A stretch of 64,000 nt of DNA from the NCBI GenBank assembly GCA_016748015.1, contig JAAOMT010000657.1, positions 423,061-487,060 of the forward strand, given 5' to 3'. Shown one piece after another: positions 49,174 to 61,643 of this stretch. Every line of letters begins with the position of its first letter. The stretch's first letter is position 1. Below the pieces are notes generated by a model. That model worked only from the letters and a program-made list of their open reading frames with translations, was not told the origin of the DNA and made no database searches. The DNA is from Geosiphon pyriformis. Its lineage: Eukaryota > Glomeromycota > Glomeromycetes > Archaeosporales > Geosiphonaceae. A program made the position numbers and the translations under genes.

Positions 49174-51521
49174 TTCCTTAAAATCACATTTAAAAAGAAC
49201 TTGATATTTGAATAAGCTTTGGTTAAACTTAGTTTAAATAGGCCATCAATTAACAAGAAAATTCTTAAATATTTGTAAAACTCACTCTTTTTGGTTATTA
49301 AGATTTTTGAACCACTGATAGACAACACAGTTTTTTTAACTCTTTAATTAATAAAAATAGTAACAGTTTTATCTATATTAATCAAAATATTATTAATAAA
49401 AAAAACTCATTTGCAATATTTAAAATACATTGTGTTGCTATTTTATAGTTTCTAATTCAAATAGTATTATTTACAAAGACATCTGTTACAAGAAAAAAAG
49501 TTTTGTTATTCTTGAAATTAGTTCTGTTAGTTTTTGTAAAAAATTTTGAATTTATTTTGTATCTACATAAACTTTTATGTCTCTTAACTTTACAGAACAA
49601 AAAATCATAAAAAATTTTTTACAACAAAAGTAAAAAAACCTCTTTTTGGTTAAGTCTATTATGAATAATATACTTATCCAAAAGCCTGAAATTTATTATA
49701 ACTTAATTGACTTTTCTATTGTAAATATTTTCAAAAAACTTAATAAAACATTTATATATCTTAATTTTAATCAAGCTGTTATGCAAATAATACCAACCAA
49801 CTAAGTTATATGCTTTGTACACATTTTACAAAACCAATTACAATTTCCTATTTTTTTTCAAAGCATTCTCAACCACAAAGCCTATAGCTAAAATCAGAAT
49901 CTGTGTCAAAGTATCTTTTAGCATTAAAAAATTGTCTTTACAAAGCATCTTAAATTTGCTGCAGATAAAAAAAATTCAATTAAAAAGAATTTTGAACAAA
50001 TTTTTCTTGTAGTTTCAATTAAAATAATAAGTCAGATATTTGTTAAGACCTCTTTTTAATTATATGACTTAGGTATTATTAAGATTCAAGCATATCTTCA
50101 CAATATTAAAATCTTATTTGAAAACAAACAAAAATTTAGTATGTTTAGCAGACACCTTAGAATATTATTCTTGTAATACTTTTATAACTTATTAGATATA
50201 TTACTCAAACTAACAGCTTTTCTATCTGGTAATTCTTTAATTATTTGATTTAACTTCTCATAATTAATAGTGTTTATTATCTTAGAAAAAGCCTGATTAT
50301 TTATGTATTCTAAAAGAGCATATTAATTTATCCAGATTTTAGGAACAGACTTTAAAATTTTTTGTTTTTTAGTCCAACTTTCTATTATCTTATTCACTTT
50401 GGCTTTAATTTTATTAAGTTTTAAAATCAACTTTTTATTAACCATAAGATAATCCAAAATCACTTTGTGAAAAAGTTTTTCCAGAATACTCTTAATTATT
50501 TGGTCTTTATCTAAAAAAAAAATTTCTATTTTTTTCTTTATTATAGTGTTAATGACTGCAGTTTTAGTGATCTTTAACTCATATAATTTAAACTTGTAAT
50601 ATCTTTTTTTGATCTTTGACAAGCTACAAAAAATGTTATTTAATTTTATACTATTCTAAACTAAGCTTTGAATTTTCAAGGCTCTTTTACAATTAATAAT
50701 CAACCAAGCTTGTAAAAAATGATTAAATTGTATATTGTTTCCAATACTAAGGGCTTTAGTGAACTTGATAATTAATAATTCTAACTTATAAAATCTTGAT
50801 AATTATTTATTAGAAAAACACTTTATTTTACTGTACTATTGCTTAAAAAACACCTTTTTTGTTAAATTCAATATTATATTCTGTAAGATTTTTCATATTG
50901 TATTCAAATTATCATTGCTATTGGCATTAATAAACTTATCTTTTACCAAAAAAAGTAAAAATAATAAGCAATCCTTAAAACCAACTTACTTAGAATCATC
51001 TGCATTTTTGATTTTAAATCTTCAATAATTTTTGTTAATCAGCTTTTAAATAATATCTATTTGTATATTCAGTAGGCCATCCAATCTAATTGAAACCAAA
51101 ATAGCTTTGTGATTTATGTCAAAAAACTTAAAAACATCAATTATTATCTGTTTAATTATCAAGAACAAAAGATTTTTACTTATAAATAAATGGTCAATAA
51201 TCTTTGTAGTCCCTCTTAATTGCTTCATATAAGCATTTTAAGCAAAAATTAATTTCTAAAAACATTGACTAAATCCAAACTTAAACACAACTTATAGCTT
51301 AAATTCTTTTTAAAACTATTTTTATTGAAATTTTCACTAATAATTATGAAAGAACTAAAATTTACAGTTTTAGTAACAATTGCATTTATTTTTACTGTTT
51401 GCTTAGCATATGTTGCTGCAGAAACACATATATACAAGCCCAAAACTGTGACTAAAAGCTTATTTTTAAACAGTAGTTGAATCAAGATTAAATAGTTTAG
51501 AACTTTTTTGATTTTAACCAT
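49171..51521 (-). pseudogene. LINE ORF2: endonuclease and reverse transcriptase, decayed
   Basis: Minus-strand order from 51521: endonuclease-like segment (LLVTVLGLYICVSAAT, FIIISENFNKN; the DxN of the family is kept), endonuclease C-terminus at 51228-51046 with the catalytic SDH-like FFDINHKAILVSI, linker/RT N-terminus 50622-50323 (KIKKRYYKFKLYELK, IIESWTKKQ), and RT C-terminus 49328-49171 (SISGSKILITKKSEFYKYL, LSLTKAYSNIKFFLNVILRK). Stops and frameshifts throughout. It is the 5' neighbour of the remnant at 20430-22254. Confidence 0.75.
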
Positions 51522-52841
51522 TGTTATTGGGTGTATGAACTATTTCAGTAAATGGGAGAGCAGAAAAAGGTACGTGATAAGGTCATTAAAAGTGAAAGAA
51601 AGTATTGTCATTATTATTTGTTTTTGGGCAAAAACCAGTCTTAGGTATTTTAAAGGGAAAAGAGAAATCACATCTCTTTATATGTATCAGAAGTACAACC
51701 AACAACAAGGAGTAAAACCAACTACTCAAAGAAATACGTAATCAGAATTCTTTCAATTAGTCATTGAAAGGGTGTAGTGTTTAAATGCCTGCTTTGAAAA
51801 TGAAGTTATAGGAATTATAAAAGAAATTATGAAAATCAAACATAACTGAAATAAATTTTGCTTAAACTTTTTATTGTTGAGACCACTCTCTAATAATGTG
51901 ATACTTTATTACTTATTTTTATATTTAACAACTTGTTCGGTGAAACAAGACTTAATGTGAAATGGTGATAACACATAATTTGAAAGATTGGAAGTAATAG
52001 AACAACTTGAAATGGTGATAACAAGTAAGTAAAAGATTATAAACAATGTGATTCCAAATGGTGATAAAAAATATGGGAAGACATACTTGAGATTGTGATG
52101 ATAAGTATTTAAAGCATAGAAAGGGGAGAGAAAATGTAAAGAGTAGAAGAAAGGACTAACTGCTTACTATAAAACTATAGCAAAGAGTTGGCTCAGTATT
52201 GAACTGATACTTTTCTGAACTGACAGAAGGGCTGTATATATAGCTAAATTATATCAAATCTACATACTATATTAGAACTATTTAAAATACATCAATTATT
52301 TATATACATTTAATTAATCAATTTATGATGAGCTTACTTGGCATGTTATTTTTTTAGAGCTAGTGATTTTTAGATGATCAGATTTAGATGGCTGAATCTA
52401 GAACATTGATTGTAAATCAATGATACCAATTGTGATTATGATCAACATAATCAGAAGTAGATCAATTAATTACATTTCTTGATAACTACTTTTAACCATT
52501 GATCGCAGATCTGAAATATTAGATTGTTTCAATAAGGGCATATGAGAATTTTGGAGCATAACAAAACCTGTTGTTATCTGATTACATGTGACAATCATTC
52601 ATTTCCATTGGTGTTTCTTAGTTTGCCAAGATTTCTTTGTATCCAAATTAGTTAAACTGTTGGATTGTGTTATATTTCGTTGTTGTAATTGGATTGATTG
52701 CTAATCATTTATTTTCAGATTGCCAGCTGATTTTGTTGATTAAGTGCAATGATATAGGTCTTTTTGCATGATTTTGATGTTAATTTCCATTGTATGTGTT
52801 GTAATTTTTGCATTGAAAAGTGTGAAAATCTTCTGGTAATA
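51522..52841. mobile_element. Solo LTR inserted in the LINE endonuclease
   Basis: 1320 bp starting TGTTAT and ending GTAATA, flanked by the 4-bp direct repeat CCAT (51518-51521 and 52842-52845). Removing it with one CCAT restores an open LINE frame on the minus strand (VYYM joined to VKIKKV). There is no coding capacity inside. It contains three copies of AAATGGTGATAA-like sequence (about 51958, 52010, 52056). Unrelated to the A or B/C LTRs beyond the termini. Confidence 0.75.
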
Positions 52842-54900
52842 CCATATAATAAACCAAAGAAATATCTATAATTATTGCTATACTAATACTTAAAAAGTTT
52901 TTATCCAGTCTTAAAGCAAAGACCCAAATCTTATCAAATTTGTTTATTATTCAAAATTTGTAATTTAGTTTCTATAACAATTAAAATTAAATACTTAATA
53001 TTTTTATACTAATAAATAATATCTTTTTGCTTAGCAAGAACATTAATACTTTAAATATTGCACATAATAACCTTTTAGACAAAATTGTTCAGTAAGAAAA
53101 ATATAGTTTTAAACCCAAATTATATTATTTGTTCTGGTCAAAAAACCTAAAACTATATCTGAAAAATTTTATAAACTGTCTTCTAACTTAGAAATCACTA
53201 ATTAATTCAAAAATATTACTCTTACAACAGTTTTATTACTAATAATTACACCTAAACTCTCACTCATCATTATATTTGTTTTTTGATTCTGTGATAACAA
53301 AATCATCAATAACTGATATCTAGAATTAGACTAAGAAACTATTGGCCCAAATGTATTTAATTTTTTAGCTAGCTTACTAACTTGTTTTGCAAGATTAGCA
53401 AAACTGCACTTAAGAGTGACAAATCTGTTATTTACTTCTTTTGAAATAAGTAAAAAAAACTTTATCTTCAAAGATAAACTAAAACTTAAAGAACTATTTT
53501 GTATTGGAAAAGAAGAAAACAAAGACTTACTGACAACTTTTGTTTAAGAAATACTACCAAAAGATATTAAGCAAGCTACAAAAACTGATTGTTTGGAATA
53601 AATGGCAGCCAATCTGCTTTAAAAAACACTATATGAAGTGGTTTACCAAAAAAAACATTTTTACTTATAATACAGCTTAATGATATATAACATAAGTTTT
53701 TATATTTTGCATATTTAGTAGAGCTTAAATAAAATCAGTATAAATTGATGCTTTTTAATACTAATATGGTCCTTATAACAACATTCAATAGCTCAAAAAA
53801 GTCAAAACAAATAACTGCACATCTGATTCTAATATATATAAATAAAATAACAATTAATAACACATGTTTTCTTACCAATTGATTCAATAAAATCTCAAAT
53901 ATTATAAGTATTCATTCCTATTAAAAGAATATAAAGCAATACTTTGTAACTGTTTCTCATATTTCATGATTTCTTGTTTTTATCTGTTTTAGCAACTTGT
54001 ATAGTATTCTTTTTAATCAAGATAGATTATTTTGTTGTAATCAGATTAGTCTAATTAAATTAATCAAATTCTACTATAGCTTTTTGCCACATTTTTACTA
54101 ACTGCATTTTGATCAACTTAATTAATCCAAATTCAGATAACACTGTATGTATAGCCTTAATTGACATACCAACTGGAATTTTTTTTACTACTACAACCCA
54201 ATTTAACCATCCAATAGATTTTTTGAGATTAGTGTTTACTAAAATCTTTGTACTTTTAGTCTTTTCAGAAGTTTGTACCAAGCTTAATTCAAAAGTAAAC
54301 ATTACTCTGATAATTTCAGCAAACTTTAAAAAAGTTTAAGTCTTTCCAAAACCATTGATTTTTGAAAACAACTTTCTAATTACTATAAGCTTTTTTTAAG
54401 AAAATTTTTTAACTATTTTATTCAAGCCAATATTCAAAGTAAATAGTTTTCTAATAGAAACACTTACTAAATTCTTCAAAAAAAGAGAAAAAGCTAATAA
54501 AGTATCTAATAAAATATCATTATTATTATTACTCAAGAAATTAATTTTCTTTAATAACTTTTTTAGAGTTTTTTTGGTCTTTACTTATGAATTTTTTGGA
54601 GTCTGATTAAAATTTTTTTCTTTAAAAGCATTTCTTCTATCATAGTCAAAACTGGTTTCTTCTATTAAACATGTTTCTTTTATGTTAATACTATTAGACT
54701 CTATAGTGTTACCAGTATTCAAGTTTCAAAAACAGCTACTTAATCTTTTAATAAAAACCTCTTTATTATTAACATTATCTTTTAAAACATCATCTCTTCT
54801 TTTTTTTTGGTAGAATAGGTTTATTAACAATATTAAAACCAAAATTCTCAATAGATTTCCTTATTACAACAATACTAGAACCAATAATGACCTTATAATT
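52842..54900 (-). pseudogene. LINE ORF1 and start of endonuclease, decayed
   Basis: Near 52845-52940 the minus strand reads FDKIWVF and DISLVYYM, the endonuclease N-terminal part. At 53522-53331 is an ORF1 coiled-coil-like segment (LKCSFANLAKQVSKLAKKL, NTFGPIVS). At 54302-54060 is an RNA-recognition-like segment (VVVVKKIPVGMS, FGLIKLIKMQLVKMWQKAI). Many stops. Together with 49171-51521 and 20430-22254 this makes one LINE of about 6 kb. Confidence 0.65.
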
Positions 54901-54929
54901 AAGCAAAAATAGTTTAGATTTATTATACT

Positions 54930-56730
54930 AAATAATTAAAAACTTTTTTTAATTAATTAACTTTTTTTGATAAATTTTGAATATAGAAGAAAAAAAAGTT
55001 TTTAACTATAATAGAAATAGAAAAACAATCTGTAAAAAAAAATTAATAATAATATATTAAGACTGTTTTTTAATTTGTATATAGTTTTTTTAATGTAAAA
55101 TTTATGTTAAAAAATAATACAAAACTTTTTTGTATGAAGTTTGTTTTTTAAATTTTATTAAATATTGCTTTTTAAATTAGATTTACTTGTTTTATTTGTT
55201 TAATTATTCTTAAGATTGTAAAATTTTTGGTAATTTTTAAGTTTTTTTTTTGTTATTGTTTTATATAATTTATTCAAAAATATTGCTATTGATAATATTA
55301 AAAATAGTTTTAAAGTTGTTAATATTTAACAATATATTATTGTTTATTTTAAATCTTTTAATATAATTATAATTGTTTTTAATTATTAATTAATTTTAAT
55401 AATAAAGAATAATATTAGAATTATTTTTTTATTAATTAAAGAAAAATTATTATCTTTTGGAATTTTTTAAACCCAAATTAGTTAATTTTTTTTCTGATTG
55501 TATTGTTTTTAAAATATATATTATTTAACTTTAAATTATAAGATATTATTTTTTTTTAACATTTATAGGTTTTTTTAAAGTTTTTGTATTTTAATTTACT
55601 AATATTAAATTTTCGTTTTTTTGTTGTTATATTTTTAATTATTTGGTTTTTTTAAAGTTTAAATTGATTGTTTTGGCTTTATTAGTTAAATTTATTATTA
55701 AATTTATTAATATTTTGGTTATTTTAATTATTAAATTGGTTGGTATTTTTTCTGTTTTATATATAAGTTAAGAAATAATTATATTAAAATTAGAAAATTG
55801 GTTTAAACTTTTGGAAAAAAGTAAATAAATTGTATAGAAAATATAAAACATTAAAAATTAAAGCTAATTTTAAAAATAATAATAATATAAACATTTTTAT
55901 TAATAATAATATTGCTAATAATAATATTTTTAATTGAATTTTAGCTTTTTAGAAATTTTAATTATTAATATTAATAATATATAAAATAAATAAGTAAAAT
56001 AATTAATAATAGTTATATTTGGTTGTTTTTTTGCATAAAATATTTGTTAAAATAAGTTTTTTTTATAAATTCAATTTAATTTAGTATTAATTAACTTGAA
56101 TAACCAATTATATATAAGAAATATATATTATAATTAATTTAAAATTTTTAAATTTTATGTAATAGTTGGTAATTAAATTATATTTTGTTAAATTATATTA
56201 AAAATAATTTTTAATTATTATTTAAAATACTTTAAAAGTTAAATTTTAATTTGAAAATTAACTTAAAAATAAACTATTTTTAATTTTATTAATAATTAAT
56301 AATTTTAAATATTATAATTAAAATTATAATTTATTTTATTAAATTTTTATTGTTATTATAAAATAAAATATATAACTAAATTTTAAATTTTATGTAATAA
56401 AAATTTAATTAAAACAAACTAAAACAATTTAAACAAATTACAAAAAACATAATTTTAAATTAAATTTAAAATAATACATAAACTTTATTATTTTTTAATA
56501 TTGTTATTTATTTAACAATAAAAATATTTATTATAAAAAATATTGAAAAATACATAATACTTATTTTTAAAAATTATAATAATAAAATTTAAAAAATAAT
56601 TAACATTATTTTAAAGTTATAATTAACTTTGTTTTAACAAAACTTAATTTTAAAAATCAATATTAAAATCATTAAATAAAATTATAAAATATTAAAATTA
56701 AATAAAAATAATAAATGACTTTTTGTTTTC
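54930..56730 (+). pseudogene. Extremely AT-rich LINE ORF1 copy
   Basis: The plus strand at 55080-55330 aligns with 57525-57760 (shared skeleton FxNVKxxLKxNxKLFCxKFxF), and 55485-55620 aligns with 57955-58085. Near 55650-55750 it reads KFKLIVLALLVKFIIKF, the ORF1 leucine-rich segment. Almost every C or G that can change by transition has changed. 56050-56730 is featureless A/T. Confidence 0.55.
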
Positions 56731-56739
56731 TTAATTTTA

Positions 56740-58790
56740 TAATCATGACTAAAGCAAAAAGAAAAAAAGCTGCACTTGTTATTTTTTCTATAATAATTAA
56801 TAAAATTTCAATATAAAAGAGTCTCTCTATTATTGAAACAACTAAAAATAATGTCTTGGCTATATTTTTCTTAAATATTAATAATAAAAAGCTGTCTTTA
56901 GTGACTATTAAAGCATCTTTTTTATCTTTGGCTGGTTTTTTACTTGTCAAAGTTTTTTCAAAGAAACATATTTGAATTAATCCCAATATTGCCTCTATTT
57001 CTTCCAAAAGCCTAAAAGTTTTTAATAGCAAACTAGTTAACAAGCTGGTTTTCTCTATTATAGATTTTATATTTAGTGCTATTAACATCATTTCTTTAAA
57101 CAAAATAGTTAAAAAGATCAAAAATTCAAAAAAGTGGGAGCAATCACTTGTTTCTGCTATTGTTACACTGAATTTTTTTGTAATTTTAACTAAGATCTTA
57201 GATGAGATCTTCATTGTATTATTATTCAAGATAGGTTAAAATTAACCACTAGTTGTGTTGCCAAATATGGTGTCTTTTGACAGATTCTTGTTAGTTCTTA
57301 AAGTAAAGCAATTATTTCTTATTGGATTATCTGTTTTTGAAAATTAAGTTGATCAAATAGAAACTGAATTATCTCTTCTGGTTTTTAGTGCTGTTGCTAA
57401 TAGTGCTTAGAAAATTATTACTAGTTATTAAAGGTTTGCTAGATGAATGGTTTTTATTCTAATATCTGATGATACTTCAAAATCAAACTGGCTTATATTA
57501 GAGCTGTTTTTCGATCTGTATATGGTTTTTTGAATGTAAAGTTAGTATTAAAAGACAATATGAAACTTTTTTGTATAAAGTTTGCTTTTCAAAGTTCTTT
57601 AGATGTTGTATTTCTGATTGAGCTTACAAGTTTTGTTTGTTTTAGCACTCTTAAAATTGCCAAGTTTTTGGTGGTTTCTAAGTTTGAGTTTTTTTCTGCT
57701 GCTATTATACTGTTAATATTAAGTCAGCTCTTAGTGTTTTTAGTAAAGTTTCTTATATTGTGCTGAAGTCTGTTGGTGTTTGACAATACATAATTGTTTA
57801 TTTTAATGAATTAAATGCTGCTATATTTGCTCTTAACTACTAGTTAGTATTGGTAAACAAAAATAGCATTCGAATTTTTTCTTTTGTAAATTAAAAAAAG
57901 ATTATTCTGTCTTATAATAGATTTAGAGCCAAGTTAGTCAATCTTTTTTCTGGCTATACTGCTTTTGAAATTAGTGATATGATTTCTTAAGTTGATAATT
58001 AGACTTGTTTTATTTTTTGTTCATCTAATTCTGGTTATTATTTTTAGTTTGCTCTGATTATATTTGACTTTCAAATTAATTTAAATTCTGCAGTTGTTAA
58101 GACTGGTATACTAAAAAGATGCCATATTTGGTGAGAAACTTCTGATTGTTAGTACTGCTTTAGATGTCAAAAGATGGGCTATTTGGTTACAAACTATACA
58201 GTTTTTTTGTCTTCTTCTCTCATAGCTTCCAAAATATTCAAATTATGTTTTATAAATAGTGTTTCTTATGCTAAGCTCTCTGCTTATTCTAATCCTTTTG
58301 AGTTTCCTCTTTTGGCAGCTTCTGCTTTTTTTTTGTGATTGTTGATAATTTTTTGTTTTTGTCTTGGCTAATGTTTTTGGAATCTAATTTGGTTAAGTTG
58401 TCAGTTTTGATTGAATCAATTATTAAACCTGTTAGTGTACTAATTATTGTATTTGAATATTTTATTAAAGGTAATTTTGTCTTAAGTAGTGTTTTTAGTT
58501 TAAAAATCAATAAGCTTATGGTTTATCTGAATTCTTTTAGCAAAATTGTTGATAAGTTGGAAAGAGAGATGATTTCTTTGAAAAAAAAGTGCTATATAAA
58601 TAATATTAATATGTCTGGTATTTTAGAGCATTTATTTAGTGTAAATAATAATGTGTTTTCTAATTTGATGTTCTTTTGGACATATAAGTCTGTTGGTATT
58701 AAAACTGATCTTTTAAAAACAGTCAAATGGCTGGTTAAATTGGTTTCTTATAGTATTATTTTATTTAATATTATTTAAAAGATGTTGTTT
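56740..58790 (+). pseudogene. LINE ORF1 copy, recognisable but broken
   Basis: Nearly continuous plus-strand ORF1: basic start TKAKRKKA, Ser/Pro-poor spacer, FNVKLVLKDNMKLFCIKF at 57527, KAKLVNLFSGYTAFEISDMI near 57945, a degenerate CCHC knuckle (CFRCQKMGYLVTNY near 58160) and a C-terminal coiled coil open for 147 codons (58335-58778: LVKLSVLIESIIKPV, KLEREMISLKKK). Trp-to-stop and Gln-to-stop changes recur. No ORF2 follows on this strand. It is head-to-head with the minus-strand LINE. Confidence 0.7.
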
Positions 58791-60400
58791 TTGGGTAAGT
58801 TTTCTTCTATTGTATTAACTTAGTATTATTTAAATTGACTCGAGTAGCTGGTTATATATAAAAAGCACATAAATTATATTTAGTATTAAAATACTTAGTT
58901 TATTTCTAATTTTTAGATAATAATTGGGCCTTGTTTGTTAAATCTAATAATAAAAAAATATTATTATTATTTTATTAAAAATAAATATTTTAATTAATTA
59001 TTTATATAATTACACAAAATTAATAACTAATTATATATGAAATAATAAATTTTAATTAAAATTATTTAATAATTTAGAATATTTTTTTAAAAAAAAACAT
59101 TATAAAATTTAATAAAAGCATTATTTTATCAAATTAATATTAATATTAATATTATTTATCTTAATTAAAAAATTATTTTAATGGATTTATCATTTAATAA
59201 TTATTTTAATATTTAAATAAATAGTATATATAAAAAGTAAATAAATTGTATTAATTAAATTTTTTCGTTATATTGTTTTAAAATTAACAAGTTAATTTTC
59301 TAAGTAAAAAATTATACATGTTTTATTAATAATTTAAATATATTATTATTATTTTTGGTTTTTAAAAATTTAAATATTGCTATAATTAAAATTAATATTT
59401 TAAAAAAATATTATATTTGATAAAAAACTTTTAAATTGTTAATATTGTTTTAAATATTAATATTTTAACTATTTTGTTTTATTTATTAAAGCTTTTTTTA
59501 AGTTTATAATAAGTTTTAATATTAATTTTATAATTAAATTTAAATTAGTCTTTTTAAAATTTTAATTAATAAAGTTGTTTTATTAATTAAATTAATTATA
59601 AAATTTATTGGTTTTTTAATTAATTTAATTATAATATTAGTAAATTTTTTATTATTATTAATTTTAAAATAAAAAAATATTATTGTAAAGAAATAAATTA
59701 GTATTTTTGGTAAAATTATAAATGATTTAAGTAAAAAAGTAATTAATCTTAATTATAAATATAATATAAATAACTTATTTAATAATAATATTAATAATAA
59801 AAATTTTTGTTAAAATAAAAATTTTATAAAAACTTTAAACTTTAAATATTAAGTTTAATATTAATATAATTGTTAAGTAATTTAGTTTTAAATAACAATA
59901 ATTTAATTTGTATTATGCATAAAATAAGATTCTAAATAAGTTTTTTTAAAATTTGTTTTAACAAAAGTTTAGATAATTAATTAAGTATTAAAAATACATA
60001 ATTTACATTTGTAGTATAATTTTTTGTAAACTATAAAAATAATAAAAGAATTATATTTTGTTAAAATATAATAAAAAAATTTTGTTTATAAATATATGTT
60101 TTATAAATATTTTTTAATATAATTTAGTAATTTGTATTGATTATATTATATAATTAATGTAAAATTTTTTCTGATTTAATTTTTATATTTGTTTTTTAAA
60201 TTATACAGTTTTCAATAATTTTTTGAATTTCATATTATTTAATTTTGATTTTGAATTTTTTTATTCAATTTTTTTATACAAATTAATTTACCAATTAATT
60301 TTTTATTTTTTACTTTAAATTAAAATTTTTATCAGTTATCTTGAACATAGTGTTTTGAAAAATCTCTTATATTATGTTGTTTTACGCTTTTACTTTATAG
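58790..60400. other. AT-rich decayed repeat DNA
   Basis: Almost pure A/T. The stretch at 59540-59660 reads KVVLLIKLIIKFIGFLI on the plus strand, like the ORF1 leucine-rich segment, so this is probably another wrecked ORF1. Normal composition returns at about 60350, before the next gene. Confidence 0.45.
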
Positions 60401-60646
60401 AGACAATCTTGGAAACTATAAAAGTAATTCAACAAAAACAATAAGTATTATTATAAAATTACAGACTGTTAATGATTTTTTTTTATTGATAATTTTCATC
60501 GGATTAAAAATGAGTCATGATCTTGGCGCAATAAGTATATGGGTAACTATCAAAAATCTATTTAATCACGATTTCCGTTCTTGTTCTTGGAAACGACTGT
60601 TCACATAACCCCTTTTACAACCACCATCACTACAATTTTATCCTCA

Positions 60647-61343
60647 ATGCCTAGCGGACGACGATCTCGTGCTACCACTCAGCAAAAGCGTGGAGCGAGC
60701 ACCTTGTCTTCAAAACCGGCACCGCCCGCTCTACCAAAGCAATCATCTGTACCGCCCCAACGTGTTCCTCAGCAGCAAACGGGGGTAGGCGCAGCCCAAT
60801 CACAAGGACCTGGATTATTTGGCCAGGTATTTCGTAGGATTAAGAAGAGCTGGCTGAAACCTTCTTTGTTTCTTCTCTTAAAAGATATTCTCAATCTTTA
60901 GATGGCATCCACCGCTGCCGGCGTCGCTGTTGGTCACACTCTTGTAAGTGCTACTTCAATGAATTTCTGGAAGTTTCTACAAAGTATGTTAACCTCAGAT
61001 CTACTCATAATATAGGGTGCTGGAATTTCTGGCTTATTTGGCGGAGGCAGCTCGGCCTCCGAGACTGCCCAAGACCAACCTCAATTGAATTCACAAGCTC
61101 CAGGGGTAAGCTCCTAATCAGCAACCTGTATTTCTGATTCCCCTTGAGAATACTTATCTCTTTTTTTCCATATCATAGCATTCCGCCTACCAGACTAGCA
61201 ACCAGTCAACTGGTGCTGCCTCTTGTGAAGTGGACGCCAAGGCCCTCACTAGATGTTTGGAACAAAATAATCACAATATTGAAGCCTGCCAATGGTACCT
61301 AGAAAACTTAAAGGCTTGTCAGCAGATGGCTTCGCAATTTTGA
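60647..61343 (+). CDS. MIX17: Twin CX9C protein of the CHCHD2/MIX17 family
   Basis: Small mitochondrial intermembrane-space protein imported and oxidised by the Mia40 pathway; relatives support respiration and cristae organisation. Exons 60647-60826, 60902-60943, 61016-61105, 61179-61343 give 158 aa in frame. The N-terminus is basic and Pro/Gln-rich (MPSGRRSRATTQQKRG), followed by the family's Gly/Ala hydrophobic segment MASTAAGVAVGHTLGAG (from residue 61) and the CHCH domain: Cys120-x9-Cys130 and Cys141-x9-Cys151 (CQWYLENLKAC). The start is the first ATG in the coding frame after a non-coding lead. It is convergent with NUP107, 300 bp between stops. Confidence 0.94.
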
Positions 61344-61643
61344 AATCTGCTTGCTATTTTGAACTTTTATCAACCCAAGAGCCGCAAAATATACTATAAA
61401 ACCAATAATTTGTTATACTAATAGTGATGACTGTTTTAAATCAATTCTAAGTTCAAACTTTTTGAAATACATTTTTATCATTTTTATGGGAAAATGTCAA
61501 AATATCAACAAGATCAGATCAGAAAAGGGATTTGCCAATGTAGTGTGTTAGAGGCGTTTTGAGTTTAAAGGCATTAAAAACCCTAATGCTGGCGACAATT
61601 AGCAAAAGTTTTAAGGGGAATAACCTAGGTGTTAATGAAAATT
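61344..61643. other. Convergent 3' intergenic space
   Basis: 300 bp between the stop codons of the CHCH gene and NUP107. No gene or repeat seen; presumably both 3' UTRs. Confidence 0.6.

Noticed and set aside
56672-57229. 185-codon minus-strand frame
   Set aside because: Antisense to the LINE ORF1 N-terminal region readable on the plus strand; open only because stops are rare on that strand.
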